This document shows, piece after piece, positions 23,563 to 35,644 of a DNA stretch of 64,000 nt. The translations under genes and the position numbers were made by a program. A model generated the notes under the pieces. It worked only from the letters and a program-made list of their open reading frames with translations. It was not told the DNA's origin and did not search any database. Source of the DNA: Phlebotomus papatasi (taxonomy: Eukaryota > Arthropoda > Insecta > Diptera > Psychodidae). Position 1 is the stretch's first letter. Each line of letters begins with the position of its first letter. Location: the NCBI RefSeq assembly GCF_024763615.1, contig NC_077223.1, positions 88,846,627 through 88,910,626 of the forward strand. Direction: 5' to 3'.

Positions 23563-24303
23563 GAGAGGAATTCTGTAACGATATGACAAATTTTAATTTT
23601 TTTTATGTGGGAAATTCAGAAAAAATTGTCGAAAATCAGATTCATATCTGTTACTAAAAGCCTCATAGAGCTCCTTGCAATAAACAATCCAGACGCATGA
23701 CATTTCCTATGTTTCCCATATGTTTCTACACTGAGAAAAAAACGGGGGTGTGATTAACTTTTTTCCTCATAACTTTAACACTTTTTAGGTGTGAAAATAT
23801 ATCAACATTTTTTAATGTTAATTATACACCTTTTTAAGGGCAAAATTAACATGAAAAGGGTAACTTTAACCCCTAATACACCTAAAAAGCATAATATTTA
23901 CACCGATTTCGGATTGATACTGCAGGGTAAAATAAACATTTCCGGAATGTTATTTTAATTTTTCCGGATTTCGCTCAGTGTAGCCAGCCGAAAAAACGTT
24001 TGAGTTTATTAGCTGTTTTCTGTCATTGTAGAATGAATTAGCAAAAAATACTAATACAAAATAAAAGCCAATTTAATAACGAAGAGGCAACCGAAAACCC
24101 TAAATTGGCAACCTACGTAGTTTTGGAGATATCTCGTGAAATGTGTACGAAAACAGAGAGAAAATTACATTAAAACCGGTCGCATTTTTCAGAGCTAATG
24201 TCACCCCCTTGAAACATTCAATTGGGGCTTTAATGTTGTCCTGTTCTCGAATTTAACATGAAAATTTGTCATGACATTGTCATATCGTTACAGAATTTCT
24301 CTA
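23563..24303. mobile_element. Inverted-repeat element, GAGGAATTCTGTAACG ends
   Basis: The left end, GAGGAATTCTGTAACGATAT, is mirrored by ATATCGTTACAGAATTTCTC at the right. Both are followed inward by TGACAAATTTT. The related copy at 41641-41855 supports a family. This copy contains a CACTG-ended element, so without it the length is near 490 bp. Target-site borders are unclear. Confidence 0.55.
23729..23980. mobile_element. CACTG-ended MITE, copy 1, nested
   Basis: 252 bp. The left end, CACTGAGAAAAAAACGGGGG, and the right end, TCCGGATTTCGCTCAGTG, are imperfect inverses. Subterminal repeats GGTGT/ACACC occur in both arms. TA lies on each side, but the second copy has GG on each side, so the duplication is probably 2 bp. 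The superfamily is not certain; CACT(A/G) ends are seen in CMC/EnSpm-type elements. Confidence 0.65.
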
Positions 24304-24754
24304 TGGGAAATACTTCAACCACCACACGGACGAAACAAGAAGTAAAAATGATTTTCGATTTTTTTTTCATTTTCGAAACCGATCTTCGATTGTCTTTTCT
24401 CTTGAATAAAATCTGTCTGTGAGTACTCGGAATTCGTCAAATAATTAAATAATTGAATCAATAAATCATGAGCAAATATATTATTCACTTACTTAATTAC
24501 CGATGTATACAATTCTAAATATTATTTTCTTTTTTTTTCTTGAAGTTTTTTGCTGTAAAGCTTTTTTCTTCTTCTATTTTTTATTCTCTTTAGCTATGCT
24601 TCAATTTTCTTTAAACTAGTTAATTTCTAGCATCCTACGTCTACCTTTATCTATTTACGATATTGCTATTTTCTGTTTCAATAGCTGTAAGGAATTATAT
24701 ATTCTATCTCTAACTAACTCTTCTGTAAGACATGCATCAAACCGAATTTTTGAA

Positions 24755-24758
<4 letters not shown>

Positions 24759-24795
<37 letters not shown>
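24759..24795. repeat. (AT)n microsatellite
   Basis: About 18 uninterrupted AT dinucleotides. Confidence 0.9.
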
Positions 24796-24798
<3 letters not shown>

Positions 24799-24979
24799 CA
24801 CTGCATCACGAGGATATTTCCAATTATTCTGCTTCAAATAGTTCTTCAAGCCATACTTTTCGAACACAGAGTTTTTCGGAGGCAGTTTTACATGCCGGAA
24901 GGTAGACAAAATCGTCAAAACTTAATCTCAGCAGTGATATAGGAAGAAGCGTGTTACCTTCGGACAACCCAAGCTTCGG

Positions 24980-25232
24980 CACTGAGAAAAAACGGGGGTG
25001 CGAATAACTTTTTTTCCTCATAACTTTAACACTTTTTAGGTGTAAAAATATATCAACATTTTTTAATGTTAATTTTACACCTTTTTAAGGGTAAAATTAA
25101 CATGAAAAAGGGTACTTTTAACTCCTAATACACCTAAAAAGCATAATATTTACACCGATTTCGGATAAATACTGCAGTGTAAAATTAACATTTCCGGAAT
25201 GTTATTTTAACTTTTTCGGATTTATTTCAGTG
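24980..25232. mobile_element. CACTG-ended MITE, copy 2
   Basis: 253 bp and nearly identical to the copy at 23729-23980 in the same orientation (shared ACACTTTTTAGGTGT, ACACCTTTTTAAGGG, CATTTCCGGAATGTTATTTT). GG lies on each side. The high similarity suggests recent spread. Confidence 0.7.
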
Positions 25233-25281
25233 GGACATTTCAATTTTTTTCTCTGTGTTCCTTACGGATTTCACCCATTTA

Positions 25282-25893
25282 TGGCAACACTATTTGTGGG
25301 GTTTTCAACCCAAGATCAAAAACTACCTCTTCTTCAGAGCTTTCGACTTGTCTCCATCAGTGGTCCCCGAATGTTTGAAGAGTGTTCTGAATGAATTTTC
25401 GGTCTGATGAGATGTAGCAGATATTGGACGGAAAAATAGACCTCTCTTGATTTTTACTCTTTAATTCTTCACGACGTTTCGGGGTCATTCTGTGTCAGCC
25501 TTTTGAATGGTGAACATCTCAGTGAAAAATTACAAAAAAGTTCAAGTGAAGTGCAGCAGTAAATTTTCCCACCTGTACGTGATTTTTCCTCCAATTCGAA
25601 ACCTGATGAAGAGGGCATTCATCCTCGAAACGTCGTGAAGAATTAAAGAGTAAAAATCAAGAGAGGTCTATTTTTCCGTCCACTATCTGTTTGAAGAGTG
25701 TTTAATGTATCCGTTGAGATATTTTGTGAAAATCCTGGAAATTTCCCACCAATGCAAAACAGCCCTAACCAACGAAACCCACAGATCTCTGACTACAGTC
25801 GAAAACTGAGAAAGAGACGGAGCGTATCGAAAGCTCTGGAGAAGAGGTAGTTTTTGATCTTGGGTTGAAAATTCTACAAATAGTGTTGTCGCA
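25282..25893. mobile_element. Foldback element with nested inner foldback
   Basis: Outer arms of about 65 bp: GGCAACACTATTTGTGGGGT, then AACCCAAGATCAAAAACTAC, then CAGAGCTTTCGA. They are mirrored at 25828-25893. Between the arms lies a second inverted-repeat unit (25428-25692). Words TTTGAAGAGTGTT at about 25373 and 25691 are direct repeats near the inner unit's borders. No coding domain was recognised. Confidence 0.6.
25428..25692. mobile_element. Inner foldback with about 64-bp arms
   Basis: The left arm, CAGATATTGGACGGAAAAAT, then AGACCTCTCTTGATTTTTAC, then CGACGTTTCG, is mirrored at the right end. The interior of about 135 bp is asymmetric. A solo arm occurs at 7224-7290. Confidence 0.6.
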
Positions 25894-28800
25894 TCCGGAC
25901 GGAGTCTCTCTCTGAAAACACCACCGTAATCTACACGGCAATTTTCTACGGTTATTGCTAGAGGGTGATTTTGATCCAAAAAATCGACGTATATATATGT
26001 ATAAATTGTCAATTCATCAGTTGAATCAGCATTTGTCGTAACATCATTTCAGCGATTTTGTGATATATAAATATTAATACACAACAAATAAATTCGTATG
26101 GACCATATTTATGACCCATTCGTTCATAAAGTGTTAAGTCTACTATAAATACGTCTCAAACAATCACACTTTTCATTAAATGGCACTTTATAAAGTTGAC
26201 TAACAAATGTGTCAATAAATCGAGCTCAATGTGCTCTCTCCAACAGGAACACTTGAAATTCTGTAAAATTCCAGTGTTTTGATGTATATTCTGCGAAAAT
26301 ACGGAGGTCAATATCAAAGACAAACACTAAAGGAGGGTGGTGGGTGGTAAACCAGCTTTTTTGTCGAGTGATTTTCCATACAAAATTTCAATACAATCAG
26401 AAAACAACTCTAAAGTTAAATTAAAGAAAAGCCTTGGCTTCCCAGTGAATAAACTTGGAGTTGAAGGTTCAACAAGAGTGCTCCTTGTCTCCGGATAATT
26501 CTCAATCGTGATCAACAATTAATTGTCGGTTTATTGAACTCACAGCGTACACTCCTTTCCCACCACGATCATCTCATGGTTCACCAGTGAATAGTTGTGG
26601 GCCTCTGTGGTATGAACTATTGGCCAAAATCTCCAACATCTGCACCTTTTGGCAAAAGAAGTGAATTGTTAATTTGTCAAATGCCAGGCAAAATCTATAC
26701 TTTCAACACCCATTCGAAACCACGCACGCATTCTGACCGTTTTTTCGCATACACGCACTCGCCCAATAAATCCACAAGAAGGTGATTAGCATGGATTATA
26801 TAAGAGACTGCAAGTCGATTGACAAAGAATCACCGAAGGCAAAAAAGGCTGGTGCTGGAAGAAATGTCACCGCAGAAGACTTGCTCAAAACCAGTCCAAT
26901 TTAATGCAAAGTCGACCATTAGGTGAAGTTTGTGGTGGTGCTTGAAGAATTTCTGCACACACTCATCCATGGGAAACTCGCCCATTTTCCAAACAACTCT
27001 AATGTCTTTAATACTATCACATGGCTAGAAAAAAAATATCTGAAACACTGAATTTCCTCAACAAAACCATATATAGTTTTATTTACTATTAAGGAATGAA
27101 TAACAAACAGAGTAATAAATTTCTTTTAAAAATAAATCATGTTTGAGAACAATATTTAAATAAAATGTCGCGTGGGAGGGTAATAAAAAATTATGCCACA
27201 AGTAATAATTTTCAAGTTTTTCTTAACAAATTATAAAACTACAATGTAATTTATTCACATTTTCAATTAATACAACTTTCTCGTTACAGCCACTATTTGA
27301 ATTTTTATCTTTTATAAATTAATTCTAATGGCCTTTAATTGATGTTAAATGGACTATCAAAAATGTTAAGAATAATTAATAAAGCTATAATTCAGATTAA
27401 AATGTAAATTTATATTGAATTTTCTTATGAAAACCCTTCAGAAAATTGTTTCTTTTAGGATATAGGATTTTAATTTGAATTCAATAAGCCTATACGAACG
27501 AAATATTCATTGAATAATTCTCTACACAGTCTGAAAGACGAAGAAAAAGAACATGATTCTTAGAGTTTATTGAAGTTTTAATTTATATTACAAATATTAT
27601 ATTTTTAACATATTAAACCGTTGGTAGATTCTTAGTTAGATACTTATCAGTTGAAAGATTATCAAAATCTTTAAAATATAATTTACTGTCTTCCTTATAT
27701 TTATTACGTGTTTTATGATACATAATTTATAGGTATCATTTCTATCTTATTTCACATCAGAAAGTTATCTTCTTTACAAAACGGCAATAAACAAATTTCT
27801 AAGCATTCACTAACACTGGAATTTTTTTCCGCGTGAGGGCACTGTTTTCTTCCACGAGTGGCGCTGGAAACTGTTCTCAATTTTCAAGCTTCTAGTCGAG
27901 AAGTTCGCCTAAATTGAATAAAAACTCACAGAAATTATAGACTATTTTTTCATTATCTGCTATTTGAATGAACAATTAATACCAAAATTATTACCGATTC
28001 AAAACAGATTGGAACCGGTTAAGTTTTGTCGGAAATTCCAAGACCTTTCCAACGAGCCCAAACATGACCACATTCGCTTGATAAATGAGCTCTCTAGTGT
28101 ATTTTTAACCTTTGACCTTGAAAAATCGTTATTAGGAATGATTCAACCGTATTTTCGTCTAAGGACGAAATATCCGTCTGGGTAATCTCTAAAACATATC
28201 TAAAAATGAAAAAAATCTCACGACGGGTTTTCAAGAAATTCCAAAAACATGGTTTTGGAGGGTAAGGGGAGGGGTAGGGGGAACATGAGGGGCATGTTAA
28301 CGATCCTTGGGTCGACTTATGTGGGGGTCCTCCGGAGGTCCCAAGTCGCTATCTATAACCGTTTGGTCTCTAGAGCTGGCGACAGCCGGATGGACAACAT
28401 TACTCAGAAATCGTCTAAAACGTGAAGATTTGTTGACAAAAGTGGTCTCTGGGGGGTGGAAAGTGGAAATTTTGGGGGATGAAAAAATCAAGGGATAATA
28501 CTGCTCTCTCTCTGTGGAGTTCGAGCAGTAAAATAAATGCATGAATAAGAATGTCAAATATTTTTGGCAGAGGACAACCTAAGAAGATATGAATCGTGTT
28601 GAAATCTCAGACATAATTTGATGTGATTATCGTTGCGGTATGCTGTGTCTTCCGGGGGTGATTTAGTCACCCTCCTATTCGTTAGCTTTTATTTAATTCT
28701 AGTAATTAATGCTGATCAGCTGATTTCTACCAATCGGACATGGTAAATGGGAATGGTGAACATCATCTTTAAGTGCAAGAATTACAGAAAAGCTCACGAA

Positions 28801-28980
28801 GGTCAAGGTGACAAGTCACCCCTGGATGGTGAAGTCATCGCATCTGTGGTACTGATGAATTTTTTATCATTTATTGACTGAAGTTCAATTTTATGTTTTT
28901 TAAGCTGAAAGGATGTCAGTACATAGTTTCTAAATAAAAGGCTGTACATAGAATTATAGGAGATATTTTTTACTTAGAAA
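25894..28980. other. Intergenic, no supported gene
   Basis: Small scraps only. At 26101-26140, TGACCCATTCGTTCATAAAG followed by TGTTAA resembles a TTAA-family right end. At 28322-28370 a repeat (CGCTATCTATAACCGTTTGG) recurs near 53197. Open frames here lack domains. Confidence 0.4.
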
Positions 28981-29091
28981 AGGGGAACTGCGACAGTAGT
29001 AAACATATTTAAATTAATTGATTTAGATAGTACTCTCTCTGTCCCGAAAAAAGTCGTATGTTTGCTAGTTCATGTTATATGAAAGATTGTA

Positions 29092-30552
29092 GGGGAGACC
29101 GGGGAGTTTTGGGACACTTTTTCATGTTTTCACTAGTATTCCAAAAAACCACGATAGTGTATTACAATTTTAAGCGGTCTATGGGATACTTATGGGTATT
29201 GACTTCATAAAAAGTACTCGATAGAACTTGGAAAACAACTGAGTTTTCTTGGAGCAGATAAAACATTTAACTTGACGCATTGTCCCAAACCTCTCCGATG
29301 TGGGGCAGTATGGGACGCGTTTTTTCTCGCATAATTTGCATTATTAGAGCATGTTAATTAATTTTAAGTACTAAATAAAAAATATTTCTAATAGAGATAA
29401 AAATGTTTAATCTTTTTTTTCATACTTAGAAATTAATATCAATTTAATTTGTACAGTAGAGTCATTTATTGTCAATCAATTATTTAAAGTATTTTCTTCT
29501 TATTTTCCATCTACCTTTCTTTGCTTTTTTATTCTAAGTATCGCAATCATGATCATCAAATTCCTCACGCGAGTAGATTTTCTTGCAACTTTTAGTTTTG
29601 AACTCATTGACGGATTCCTGTTTGATTTTACGACAACTGCATGTTACCTGTTTTTTTCCTTATTTCTCTGAAAAAGCTCTCGTCTTGCCCTTTCTGGAGA
29701 ATTTGTGAGAATTGTAGAGGATACTGGTCGAGAAATTTTCGAGAAAAATTTTTAACGGGATTTAGCAAAGGTCGAATATCCTTTGGAGAATAAATTATTG
29801 ATTCCCAAGACATTGATGGTTTAGTTGTCCCTGTAAACAGCTGCTCAACTGGTAAAGTTTGCACAAGAGGTAGATTTCCAGTAGAAACTAGGCATTACTC
29901 TCCATATTGACAATAAGAAATTGCACGCTACCTACAATCTTGTCGAAAATCAACGTCCCATTCATCCTCTTTCAGGTGTCCCAAACATCCCCGCGGGTAG
30001 TTTTGTTATTTAAAACCTTTAAGTAAAAAATCTTAATCTTGTATAATCTCTGAAACTTTTATAAAAATTTTTTCCCAGATTATACTTCTAGCTAATGAGA
30101 TAAAAACTTTTGATTATATATCGCTGATTTAAAATACAAAGAACAAAACTGAGAAATCAAAAAATACAATTTTTATCAATTTTTTAGAAACTGTTCATAG
30201 AATTTACATAATGAAACTGAGGATATCCATTCTTTTAGTCAAGATACATCTTAATATTGTTTACGAAATAAAATGGATATGAAAAAAAACATATTATAAA
30301 TAATTCCTAAATATACACAATACACGTTTATAAAGCAATTAAGAATAAAAATAAAAATAAGATAGAAAACAGCTGAGGTTGGAAACTGTTATAGAGTTGA
30401 AATGTAAATTACACAGAAATATTAAATAAATTACACTGTAAAAAAATATAGTTTACGATTGAATAGTGGTTAAATCCCATTTATTTCGAAAATTAATGAA
30501 AAAACCCGCCTTGTCCCACACTACCCCTGTCCCAAACCTTCCCGGTTTCCCC
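29092..30552. mobile_element. Degenerate pogo-like element, inner layer of the nest
   Basis: 1461 bp with ends GGGGAGACCGGGGAGTTTTG then GGACA and inverse TGTCCCAAACCTTCCCGGTT then TCCCC. TA lies at 29090-29091 and 30553-30554. The right subterminal sequence repeats TGTCCCA. It contains a minus-strand frame resembling the tail of a pogo/Tigger transposase. Superfamily assignment rests on the TA target and that weak similarity. Confidence 0.6.
29628..29864 (-). pseudogene. Possible pogo-type transposase C-terminal remnant
   Basis: A 78-codon minus frame contains SWESIIYSPKDIRPLLNPVK followed by basic and aromatic residues. In pogo/Tigger-type transposases a comparable (S/T)P..IRPLPKA motif follows the catalytic domain (family knowledge, from memory). 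The DDE domain is not seen in any intact frame. I rate this as weak but consistent with the TA-flanked ends. Confidence 0.3.
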
Positions 30553-30843
30553 TACGACTTATTTCGGGGCAGAGGGAGTATTAGGGATCCTTGTTACCTG
30601 AATAAATAGTCGATATAAGTCCAAGTAATGTAGACATAAAAATCTGTGTTTGCAACTACCCCATGTTTACTACAGCCCTGGTTCCCCCTATTTCAGTAAC
30701 AATTAAAATAAATTGTACCTACTCTGTACAAAAATTACCAGGATTAGCTTACTCATTTTTTGTCTTAATTTCGATTAGTCCTGTACTCATATTATTCATA
30801 AAAATATATAGATAGTGTAACAAATAACTTACAACTGATGTAA

Positions 30844-30985
30844 TGCCCCAGATACACTTACGACTTAACCTAAAAGACGGTTTAACATAATTAAAATCAA
30901 AATAATAATCAGAGTACATTACCATCAGATCGGTTTCTGACTAAACCTCCGTCTCTCGGCTTAAGTCGCAAGTATGTCTAGGGCA
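30844..30985. mobile_element. PIF/Harbinger-type MITE, TGCCCTAGACACAC family, short copy
   Basis: 142 bp, with ends TGCCCCAGATACACTTACGA and inverse (CGCAAGTATGTCTAGGGCA). TAA direct repeats lie at 30841-30843 and 30986-30988. It shares CTTAAGCC and AAAATAAT interior words with the copy at 8953. Confidence 0.7.
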
Positions 30986-30988
30986 TAA

Positions 30989-33483
30989 GATGTTCTCTGT
31001 CGTTTTGTTTGTAGGGTCGAAACAACGATAATAATAGGGCGATGAATGCATGCAGGGAAGGTATAGAAATACGAAACGAGGTAGAAATAAATAGGGTTTA
31101 CCTACTTTGAATCTTCAATCTAAACCGGAATAGGGCCATGGTGGTACTGTGATAGTATATCATGTCAAAGTGTTTACATTCCAAAGAAAATATAATGACA
31201 ATATATCCTCTATATGACTTGTTAATTACTCTCTTTGGTATATGAGCAGGTTAACGACTATAAAGAATAGCAGCAGATTAAGAAATGTTACTTCTTCTTA
31301 TGAAAAATAATTCCATCGTTATAAAAAGATCATTTTTTCTGTGTCAACCTCAAATGCAGAAAACGATTACAATTACTTAAGATGCCTTTTTCTTAATAAA
31401 AAAAATCGCAGATCATTTGCCAAAGAGTGGGAAATTCTGTTACACTCCGGGATTCCACAAAATCTTTCGCATCTTAACCTCTCATTTCTTCTTAATTGAG
31501 ACGAAGTGGCCGAAAAAAAAAGTGGCGTTAGCGTAAAAGAGCCAACAAATTTTTGATTTAATAAAGCAAAACTAATTATTAATCACACTTCGCTACAATT
31601 CACATCCGATCGTGATCAGTAGTCATGGTCTTGTGGTTACTTTCATTCGCACAATATTCCTGTCTCATTCATTGTTGCACTCTCTCCCTCTGATTCATAC
31701 AAGAATCAGCAAATAATGAAATGTGTGTGATTTTTCTGTAGCTTTTGCGAAAAATTTCCTATTATGTATTTTTTGCGAGACATTACGTTGAGACTTTTAT
31801 CTTAATGGCAATGTTTCTTTAGACACTTTCCGATCATTCATCAAATGGTGATCGATCGTTTGTGGTCCTTGAACCAAATACACAACAAAATATTTTTAAA
31901 GTCATATTTTCTACTATTGATTAGGAATAATTTTTGCGTCTTCTAATTATATCTCATGCATTTTTCATGCTATTAGTAGGTTATTTTGCCATTTTTTTCC
32001 TGATTAAATGCATCATCGAGACATTTCTGCAGTGATCATTAGCGATCTTCTCTAAAGTCTATGCATACTTTAAATTTTTCATGTAACATGAGGGTGGGTG
32101 AGGTGAAGTATCTCTGATCAAATCTGCAAATAAACTCCTCTACCACAAAATACACTCTCTTGATGGTGTGAATTAACAAATTTTAGAGTTTAAATACCAA
32201 GTCTCTAGGTCATTAACGTGTCTTACTTTCACAAAAGTTTTTTTTGGGAGGGAATTTTTCTGTGTTGCTCGACTACAGCTAAAAATTGTCATTTTTCTCT
32301 CTTTCTCGTTGGCCATAAGGTGAAATATATATATTCACCTGAAGTCACTCAAGAAGAAATTCAACTTAAATACCTTTTTTTAAACTTACAGAGGTTCTCC
32401 ATTGAAATTTTTCCGCATGATCGAAGGAGAGAAAACCTCGAATTTTTGCCTTCTTTTGCTTGAGAAAGAAAAAAACTATTTAACAAATAAAAATATCACT
32501 GGCTTGTGATATCAGCTTCTTAATTTTTCACCTACTGTACTAACTATTAACCATGATGTTTTCCTTAAGTACACAATGTTTAGGAAATACAGCGACGCTA
32601 AGACTTTGTAGAGTGCTCGTATTTTCAATGCGTCTCAACGAAAATTTAAACAAAAAATATAATTTTTATTTGTAATTTAAAAAATATATATTTATTTAAT
32701 TATTTTTTGTAGAAGCTGAGACGGAATTATCCACGGTTTTACTCTGGAGGTCAGTTATCAATACTAAGACGGCGGTGGCCGCTATCACACACACACATTT
32801 AATTCCTTAAAAACCTGTATTTGTCAAATTTTTGCTTTCAAGAACTCTTTCTCAAAAAAATATGAAATGTATAAAATAAAAAAAATAACTTTTTTAGCGT
32901 ATTGCATTGGGGCGTGATCAATGTTAAGACGACAGTGGACGTTGAAACGAAAATATAACTTTATGACTTTAATTGAACTTGAATCGTAATTTTATAATTT
33001 GATTTAAATCACAAAATTATGGAGAAATATTTTAGAAATTGAAGCTTGTATTAGAATTATAGAATTTCGATGCTGAATAAATGTTAATTAAAAATGTATT
33101 TAATAAATTAATGAACCAAAGGATTCAACTACAAATTAGTGCATCTGACAAAATTATCATATAAATAATAAATGATTTTTCTAATCTCCAATTAGTTCAT
33201 TCATTAAATTCATTTGTGTAACCGGTATGGCCAGTTTAACATATAGAAAAGCGAGGAAGTCTAGGCATGAATGCTTTTCCGAAATATAATTTCTTTTATT
33301 ATTGAAAATATTATATGGAATATGTGCAGCAAATTTTTGAATAACCGTACACAAAACCGGACTTTAGATACCTTGAAATCTATACCTTACACATGAACGT
33401 TTGGATAAAGAGTCATTTAAAAACTTAAGCTTCCTGAACAGCTTCCAGTATGTTTTTTAGGTACAGCAATAACTCCAAAAGTT
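30989..33483. other. Intergenic, no supported gene
   Basis: AT-rich with no recognised gene. A short (AC)n run occurs near 32789-32798. Confidence 0.45.
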
Positions 33484-33509
33484 TTATTATTATTATTATT
33501 ATTATTATG

Positions 33510-33562
<53 letters not shown>
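33484..33562. repeat. (ATT)n microsatellite
   Basis: About 26 ATT/TTA units with two interruptions. It leaves poly-Ile and poly-Asn frames open on the two strands, which are not genes. Confidence 0.9.
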
Positions 33563-33566
<4 letters not shown>

Positions 33567-34106
33567 TTTTTTATTTTTGAATTGAAATATAATATTTTTT
33601 CTCTTATAGAGCGTACGGCCTATTCGACAGTTGTTATCGCAGTCGACGGCCAAACGCATCAATCCTAATTCTTTATTCCTATGACACATCCGACAATCAT
33701 CCCAGGCGGGTGCCGAAGGTTGTTACATGGTGCTCTTGTTGCTCATGGCAATTAACACCAGTACTTCAGTGAGTAAGCATCAGTTGTCGTTTAGTTCACT
33801 CATCACTTTGCATCAGTTCACTCCGGAGAAGTTGAAAGATGGGATGCACCTTCAGTTCTCCAATTTCTCTTTATAATAATATTATTTAGATGAGCCTATA
33901 AGGACTTATACTCTATTCGTTCTATTCCAAGTCTTATGCCTACGTTGTATCTTAACTCTTTATCATAGACAGGTAAAACTTTTTCTGTATTCGAAACACG
34001 ATTAGGGGTTCATTTTGAATTAAGTAGATGAGTAGTTCTCTTATTCATTTTAAACCCCTTGTGCCCATCGGGGTCGCGGGTTTCGGATACCCAGGTTAGG
34101 AGCCTA

Positions 34107-35345
34107 CACCTGTCGATCCTTCACCACTTCAGAAAGTTAGGGTGAAACAAACATCTATTGACACCTTGAGAACTTGTATCATGAACTATTGACACCTTTC
34201 CAGTAACAATTCTGATGTAAAATTTGAATATTTTTCTTTATAAGAAACAGTGAAATAGAGAAAAAAGGCTATCCTATTTACATTTTGCTATTAGTTACAT
34301 TAAATAAATTTTAATATTTTGACGAAAGTGTTAATAAGACATTTCTTATCGAAGAGATGCTCTTTTACCCTATTTAGGGTCGATTCCAAGACGTTTTTCT
34401 GCAAGATTCTAAATTGGATTTAACATTTATCGCGGACCGCGGAAGGTATAGGATACTCAACAAATTGTTCTTGTAGAAAATAGAAAAAATATGTTATATG
34501 CATGAGATTCACAAAGTTTGACAGTGACATTGTACCGTTTAAATACATATGTCTTACTTTTACAAAGTTTGTAAACCGGTTAATCTGACCGATCTTGGTA
34601 GGTTTAGTGTTACATACTTTGTCTTATGTCTGCCCCTACGTTAAGGCCTCTTCATACTGGCATCCATAGCTTTCCTGCGGAATATTTCTCCACTCATGAA
34701 CTAAAAATGGGCATATCATCGAAGTTGTGATCTCTCATAATGAAGAAACAACTCCTAGACACTCAACTCCTTACGTACGACTACGTTCCCCACTCGACCT
34801 TAACGAGTGATTCCCTTAATCGCCCGAATGTAAAGGGGACCGGGGTAGAATTACTCAGGGGTAATATTAAACAGTGGGATGTTATAGTTTTCCCTAGAAT
34901 GAAATTAGAAATAAAACTAGTATTTATTTAGGGTAATTAACTTCCTCTTCATTCATTGAAATATTTTTCAGTCTGATTCAAACATGTTTCCTACAAAAGC
35001 AACGAAAAATTTCATATGCTGGCTAATCTACGCCGGTTACCTTTGCCTCATTTCGGAAGTTTGTATTCGCGATCTTGCTCTTTTGATCATTTCCATAGGT
35101 ACTCATGATCGTAGGCAAAAATCGGAATGAACACAGGTTTGAAAACCCATATAATTTAGCAGAACTACTAAGCTTGCCATTCCACACCACGCTTCTGCAA
35201 AGGTTTCTCATTACTTCACAAGCTTAAGCGATCCGCGACGAGAGTTCTACGTCCATCCTACCATCACTCTTGAATAACACCCCGAGATACTTGATCTTCT
35301 CTACCAGATTCAATGAGGCTCCACTACAATGAAAGTGGATTAATG
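34107..35345 (-). pseudogene. LINE fragment, copy 1, interrupted
   Basis: CTGTCGATCCTTCACCACTT (34111 onward), GGCATCCATAGCTTTCCTGC (34670), GAGTGATTCCCTTAA (34804), GGAATGAACACAGGTTTGAA (35126) and GAATAACACCCCGAGATACT (35272) each have a close match in the same order at 54541-55330. Foreign sequence interrupts it at about 34136-34605 and 34830-35030. Minus-strand translation near 35023-35211 resembles the end of a non-LTR reverse transcriptase. Dead copy. Confidence 0.5.
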
Positions 35346-35461
35346 AGTGGTATTGTTTTTAACAAATGTTTTGCGAGTTTTAATTTTAAAAGGGGCGTAG
35401 CTTATTTTTTGAAGCGGGGCTTAAGCATACCATACGATACTGTCTTGTATTAAAAAGTTGG

Positions 35462-35640
35462 GGACAGTCAATGAGTCAAGTGGTAGAGCACTCGCTCTAT
35501 GATTCAAGTGTCCCGGGTTCGAATCCCCTAGGTCACCAGGAATTTTTCTGGCGTTAAAGGCGTTCGGATTGCATCTAGTGAGCTTCACTGCACTTGATTC
35601 CACGGGCATGGGACTGACAACCTCATCCCGTACAAGAAAA
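35462..35640 (+). mobile_element. tRNA-derived SINE, short
   Basis: The head resembles a tRNA gene. An A-box-like D-arm is at 35472-35488 (TGAGTCAAGTGGTAGAG) and a perfect B box GGTTCGAATCC at 35516-35526. These form an internal RNA polymerase III promoter. The acceptor arms do not pair well, so it is not a functional tRNA. A tRNA-unrelated body (GGGCATGGGACTGACAACCT) and an A-rich end (ACAAGAAAAAA) follow, as in SINEs. Clear target duplications were not found. Confidence 0.65.
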
Positions 35641-35644
35641 AATA

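Larger units (their letters stand above)
29033..30578. mobile_element. Stowaway-like element, middle layer of the nest
   Basis: Inverted ends CTCTCTCTGTCCCGAAAAAA then GTCGTA, and right end (read inward) CTCCCTCTGCCCCGAAATAA then GTCGTA. TA flanks lie at 29031-29032 and 30579-30580. The CTCCCTCYGTCCC start and TA target are the hallmark of Stowaway MITEs described in plants. Without the inner insertion it is only about 85 bp. Confidence 0.6.
28981..30690. mobile_element. Outermost element of a three-layer nest
   Basis: The left end, GGGGAACTGCGACAGTAGTA then AACAT, pairs with the right end, ATGTTTACTACAGCC then CTGGTTCCCCC. It has only about 50 bp of its own sequence to the left and about 110 bp to the right of the next layer, so before being invaded it was a MITE of about 160 bp. 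TA is visible at the right border; the left border is degraded. Confidence 0.55.

Noticed and set aside
25683..26012. 109-codon minus frame as a gene
   Set aside because: Lies mostly in the foldback and dispersed repeat; no recognisable domain.
33417..33689. Poly-Asn and poly-Ile frames
   Set aside because: Products of the (ATT)n microsatellite.
35462..35536. Functional tRNA gene
   Set aside because: The B box is perfect but the acceptor stem does not pair, and a SINE-like body with A-rich end follows.
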